This document shows positions 60,601 through 64,000 of a stretch of DNA of 64,000 nucleotides, piece after piece. The notes under the pieces were generated by a model that searched no databases, had not been told where the DNA came from, and saw only the letters and a program-made list of their open reading frames with translations. Position 1 is the stretch's first letter. Each line of letters begins with the position of its first letter. The stretch spans positions 218,501 through 282,500 of the forward strand of contig JAFEUB010001023.1 of NCBI GenBank assembly GCA_024529925.1, read 5' to 3'. The position numbers were made by a program, and so were the translations under genes. This stretch comes from Ophthalmolycus amberensis (lineage: Eukaryota > Chordata > Actinopteri > Perciformes > Zoarcidae).

Positions 60601-61506
60601 TTATTTTCCAGCTGATCCAAGAGGCTTTGTTTTATATAGTTCTCCATCTGAAGAAGAAGGAACATTCTCTCAACACATAAAGGAACACTTCATCCTTCAG
60701 TTCATCACAAACATGCACCAACAACATCTGGAGGTACGGGATTTTCACTGGACGGGAAGGGGATGAAAAACTGTCATCTGAAAACTAACTAAAGCTGTCA
60801 AATGTAGTGGAGTAAAAAGTACAATATTACCCTTTGAGATGTAGCGAAGTATAAAGTAGCATAAAATTGAAGTGCTCAAATAAACCAAACTATTTAAAGG
60901 TGCAGTGTGTAGGATTTGGCGGCATCTTATAAAACTATGAACCACAAATTTGCCTCAGAGGGCTTTTTACTAGCAAGAGACAGAAACGTCAATACTGGTC
61001 TATATAGTCATCAGGTGGACTGCAGTAATGCTAAACTACATAACTTCATTTCAAGTTCACAGAAATGAGAGAAAAGGCTTGTGCCGTGCTGTGATTGCAA
61101 TGCTACGCATGGAAAAATGAGCCGTGAAAGGGGCGTGGCTTATTCTATGTTCACACTACCAGCAACCAAGCGGCCAAGCATGGCCAGCTACACTGTCGGT
61201 AGGTTAAGTGTTGCTGAAGCGGTTGACTGAAAAAGGTTGAGACCAGCTCAATTTGGATTTTGTAGCTTCGCGTCACCGTACTCCATTGGAAATGACTTGT
61301 GGAGTGTTGCCGTTTCGCTCGTAATGTGGACGCAGCATTAGCCCCTCCCCTCTTCTAGCCCCGCCCATGTTGACAAAAAAATATTTCCAGGGTAGAGGCA
61401 CACAAACTTTGAGGTTTAGTCACTCTTTAGGAGTGGCTGAGAGTGTAGTTAAAGGGTGCCAGAGTCTCCTTGTGACAGCTGTTTGTTCACTCCAGTAATA
61501 CGTCAA

Positions 61507-61551
<45 letters not shown>

Positions 61552-61660
61552 GGAGCTCACCTGCGCTGACAGTGACCGCCTCCACAAACTGCTCCCTCCA
61601 GGAGTGCGTGCCGATCACCAGCGCCAAGTTGGTCTTCTTAATGAGCTTGTCCACGGTGCT
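57612..61660 (-). CDS. slc8a2: Sodium/calcium exchanger, last three exons (partial, one frameshift)
   Basis: Plasma-membrane Na+/Ca2+ antiporter of the SLC8 family; only the C-terminal third is here, the rest lies beyond the right edge. Exons: 61660-61561 (TVDKLIKKTNLALVIGTHSW), 59430-59163 (RLPSCYDYVMHFVTVFWKVL, TEYWNGWACF, then the alpha-2 part TAVIGDLASHFGCTVGLRDS and ALGTSIP) and 57988-57612 (IGNVTGSNAVNVFLGIGVAW, RRPSIGGELGGPRG, ending LEAYCHISGF). It includes the conserved alpha-2 ion-binding repeat and the last membrane segments. Splice phases agree, but exon 59430-59163 has one extra base near 59266-59272 that shifts the frame. The C-terminal text favours slc8a2 over slc8a1; other fish paralogues are possible. 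Confidence 0.85.
59163..59430 (-). pseudogene. slc8a2: Penultimate slc8a exon with one-base frameshift
   Basis: The reading frame runs from GDSDDEDEGRLPSC through ACFLVSISSIG, then leaves frame; the next base-shifted frame continues LTAVIGDLASHFG to the normal donor. The extra base lies in the minus-strand text ATCGGCCTTCCTCACC. The exon length is 268, where 267 keeps the phases. It could be a sequencing or assembly error, an allele, or true damage. Confidence 0.8.
59435..59453. repeat. 19-nt poly-G (poly-C on the slc8a strand)
   Basis: Lies directly before the acceptor of the slc8a exon at 59430, so this C-run serves as its polypyrimidine tract (C-run then GCAG). Confidence 0.9.
60003..60870. 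mobile_element. Dispersed hAT-like repeat copy in slc8a intron
   Basis: Begins CAGTGGTGGAAGAAGTATTC, the terminus of a common fish non-autonomous hAT family, with ACTACAAATAAAAGTCC and GGAGTAAAAAGTACAAT inside. Non-coding. A near-perfect palindrome sits inside it. Confidence 0.65.
60472..60546. repeat. 75-bp AT-rich palindrome
   Basis: 27-bp arms (60472-60498 and 60520-60546) match with one mismatch. The 21-bp centre contains the smaller palindrome ACATTAATGT. Confidence 0.9.
61508..61549. repeat. (CA)n beside slc8a donor
   Basis: About 20 CA units, which read as (TG)n in the slc8a pre-mRNA and start about 11 nt after the donor at 61560. Confidence 0.92.
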
Positions 61661-64000
61661 CTGCCAATCAGGGGCACAAAACATACTTCATTAGCAAACC
61701 AGCGATAGGACAGGTGACATGGGGTCACTCAGGTGAGACCGAGCTTGTTTGCTGTGCTGTTGCATTGTGGGAAATGTAGGAAAAGTTGGCACATCTAGGC
61801 CTCTGCTGCTGTGATTTTGACATTCTGGGTAAATAGGCTTATCCACTTTCTGGCAGAAGATTAAGATGTGGAATGACACCACTCTCATATCCGTACGGTA
61901 AACGTGAAGCTACAGCCTGGAGCCAGTTAGCTTAGCTTAGCATACAGAAACAGCTGGCCTTGATGGGTTAATGGTTAACGGCACCTCTAAATTGTATCTA
62001 GTTCGTATAATCCGTACGGACTATGAACTCAAGTTAACCCAAAGCACGAGCAGAGCCATGTTCCTCACCATGTTCCTCATCATGTGTTACAACTGCTCTA
62101 TGCAGACGTGCTGAAGTTTGCTTTGCAGAGGATTTTTAATGCATTTGTATTGGAGTAAAACCTCTAAAGTGCCTTAAAGTAAAAACAACAGTAGAAAAAC
62201 ATCGACATAAGAACAGATATGCAGTGCTTTCCCCCCCTTTTTTAGGAGAAACACACTTCAGTAAGATGAACAACAAAATACGAACATGAGCAGACAACAC
62301 GACCCACCTACCAAACAGAGAACCTCAGTCCACACACATTGATCTCCGGTGTACTTGATCTAAATGCCAATCATACAGAATTGCATTACTTTCCCCTGCT
62401 GGTTCCCACTCCCCGCGAGTCATAAGAGACAAGGTCAATTGTAATATATGTCTGCGAGGGGTCTATTGACTCCCTAATCAAATGGAGGATGAGAATATTG
62501 AATTTTGGAGCGATGATAGGACGGCGGGCTCTCATCCATCTCTTTTGTTGACGTTGTTTGTTCTCTCTCCCCTGCTGTAATTAGTTCCCAAACAACCCAT
62601 GCGCTGCTGGTTGTTAATTGGCTCAAAGTTAGACGGGGTGTTTGACTGCGTTTGCTGAACTCATCCGTGTTATTTAGGGAGTGGGAATGAGCACAAGAGG
62701 GCTTATTAGGTCCTGAGAAAAACACACACACACACACAGGACCACGGCATGCTTGTTCATGAATTCTTTCGAATCTTTGAAACACCAGGACTTGTTGACA
62801 TTTAAATAATTTATTCCGTGCATTTAGACGGACTCAGAGGCCTAGAAACAATACGATACTTCCCCTCAGTGCTGCCGGTAAAACAGCATGCGATTTAGTT
62901 CCCAAAAAGTATAACGCACACGAGGGAACTTTCCTAAATTTAGATTCCGTCTTTTGAATTTTTTCTTAAGAGCATTTAAAACAGATGGATTTGCATGAAA
63001 GCATCCTTGTCTGTGTTGGACCTTCAGTGAATTGAGACTCATTGCTATGCCAGTGAGCTGAGCTCATTTTACTGCCGGCTTTTATTTGCTTGAAATACTG
63101 AGCCCAGTGCACGTTTCATATATATTTGAATTGCTCGCAGTCCTCTTCCTACGATGTTGCTCGTGGTGACACAGGGGGAGCTCGGTGGAAGCCCGAGAGG
63201 CAGACGGAGCAGACGCTCTGTGCATCGAGTTTGAATTCTGCACGCTTCAATCTATCTGCTGCATCCAGGGCAACTCATGCACTTTCAATAATTCAAACAA
63301 GTATTAGGGCTGCTGGCTGAGAGGGCTAAGGGTTCACGAGTGTGAGAGAAACGGTACTGGTGGATTACATAACAAGTGCAGAAGAGCACAGTTCAGTCCC
63401 TTATGGCCACAAACACGATACAGTGCAGGACCACAAGTGTAAATATTCCTGCTCGGGCTTTTGTCTTCAGCTGAATGACTTACTATAAATATGTTCGATG
63501 TTTAGTGTTCTTAGCCCACATCTCTGCATCTCTGATATTAGATTGCTACTTCAAATTATATTTGTGGTCTTATTTGCCAGTTCTTTTCCTTTTTATTAAG
63601 TTTAATTACAATAAAATAAGAGTAATAAATCTAAAGCGACTGTTAAGAGCGGAAAGTTTGTTAAACTTTTGTTATTCTGGTTGTGGAAATACGTAAATGT
63701 AATTTCACTTGAATACATTGGATGCATGAATAGACATTTAAAACGAATTTCGTTTGACGAAAACCTGTTATGAATGTCGGAAGTAATTGCATTTATTTTC
63801 TTTTAATAAACGTTTTTACTTTTTAGACTTTCAAACGCTTTCGGCGTTATTAGAATTTGTTTGGATCACGCAGCCACCTCTGCTATCGTCAATAAGTCAT
63901 CCCCACGTTCACCTTCAGGACATTTGAATTTAAAAAAGCACAAAACACAAAGAACGGAAACCCCCGTGAGGAACATAATAAATGAATGGTGCACCTTGAA
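61661..64000. other. slc8a intron up to the window edge
   Basis: No further slc8a exon recognised; earlier exons should lie to the right of the window. No other gene seen. Confidence 0.5.

Overview
The window is nuclear DNA from a ray-finned (teleost) fish. The evidence is short, well-spliced vertebrate exons separated by introns full of hAT-type and Harbinger-type DNA transposon debris, a tRNA-derived SINE, long AT and CA microsatellites, and a fish-type NLR immune gene (FISNA-NACHT-LRR-B30.2). All confident genes lie on the minus strand, so they read from high to low coordinates. I could run no searches; identities come from reading the translated exons.

Layout. 1-7.4 kb: no confident gene; a CA-rich minisatellite, a CpG-rich promoter-like patch at 3.7-3.96 kb and a Tol2-like hAT element at 4.0-5.6 kb. 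7.5-18.9 kb: complete hnrnpl, 13 coding exons, 519 codons plus stop, all splice phases consistent; intron 4 is an AT-AC (U12-type) intron and intron 6 holds 340 bp of pure (AT)n. 19.8-27.8 kb: complete srsf7, 7 coding exons, 238 codons plus stop, with RRM, CCHC zinc knuckle and RS domain. 28.55-30.43 kb and 52.68-54.54 kb: two nearly identical direct repeats of about 1.87 kb. They bracket a roughly 22-kb block holding a Harbinger-derived Myb/SANT-like gene (31.4-33.1 kb), a ZMYM1/hAT fragment (34.2-34.4 kb), a small hAT element with perfect 8-bp target duplications (34.97-35.94 kb), a ten-exon NLRC3-like gene (37.0-45.3 kb) with one in-frame stop, a broken GTF2IRD2-like hAT transposase (47.4-50.1 kb) and a deleted ZBED5-like hAT element (51.2-51.8 kb). 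57.6-61.7 kb: the last three exons of a sodium/calcium exchanger, most like slc8a2, whose 5' part lies beyond the right edge; its penultimate exon carries a one-base frameshift.

Relations. hnrnpl and srsf7 both encode splicing regulators and lie head to tail about 0.9 kb apart. HNRNPLL-SRSF7-SLC8A1 (human 2p22) and HNRNPL with SLC8A2 (human 19q13) are known to me as linked sets, so hnrnpl-srsf7-slc8a here looks like retained vertebrate paralogon synteny. The NLR/transposon block between the direct repeats looks like a later accessory insertion or expansion in the srsf7-slc8a interval.

I saw no clearly new biological system. The strongest second-look items are the AT-AC intron, the direct repeats around the NLR block, the nonsense codon in a frame-neutral LRR exon, the slc8a frameshift and the multi-exon Harbinger-derived Myb gene.
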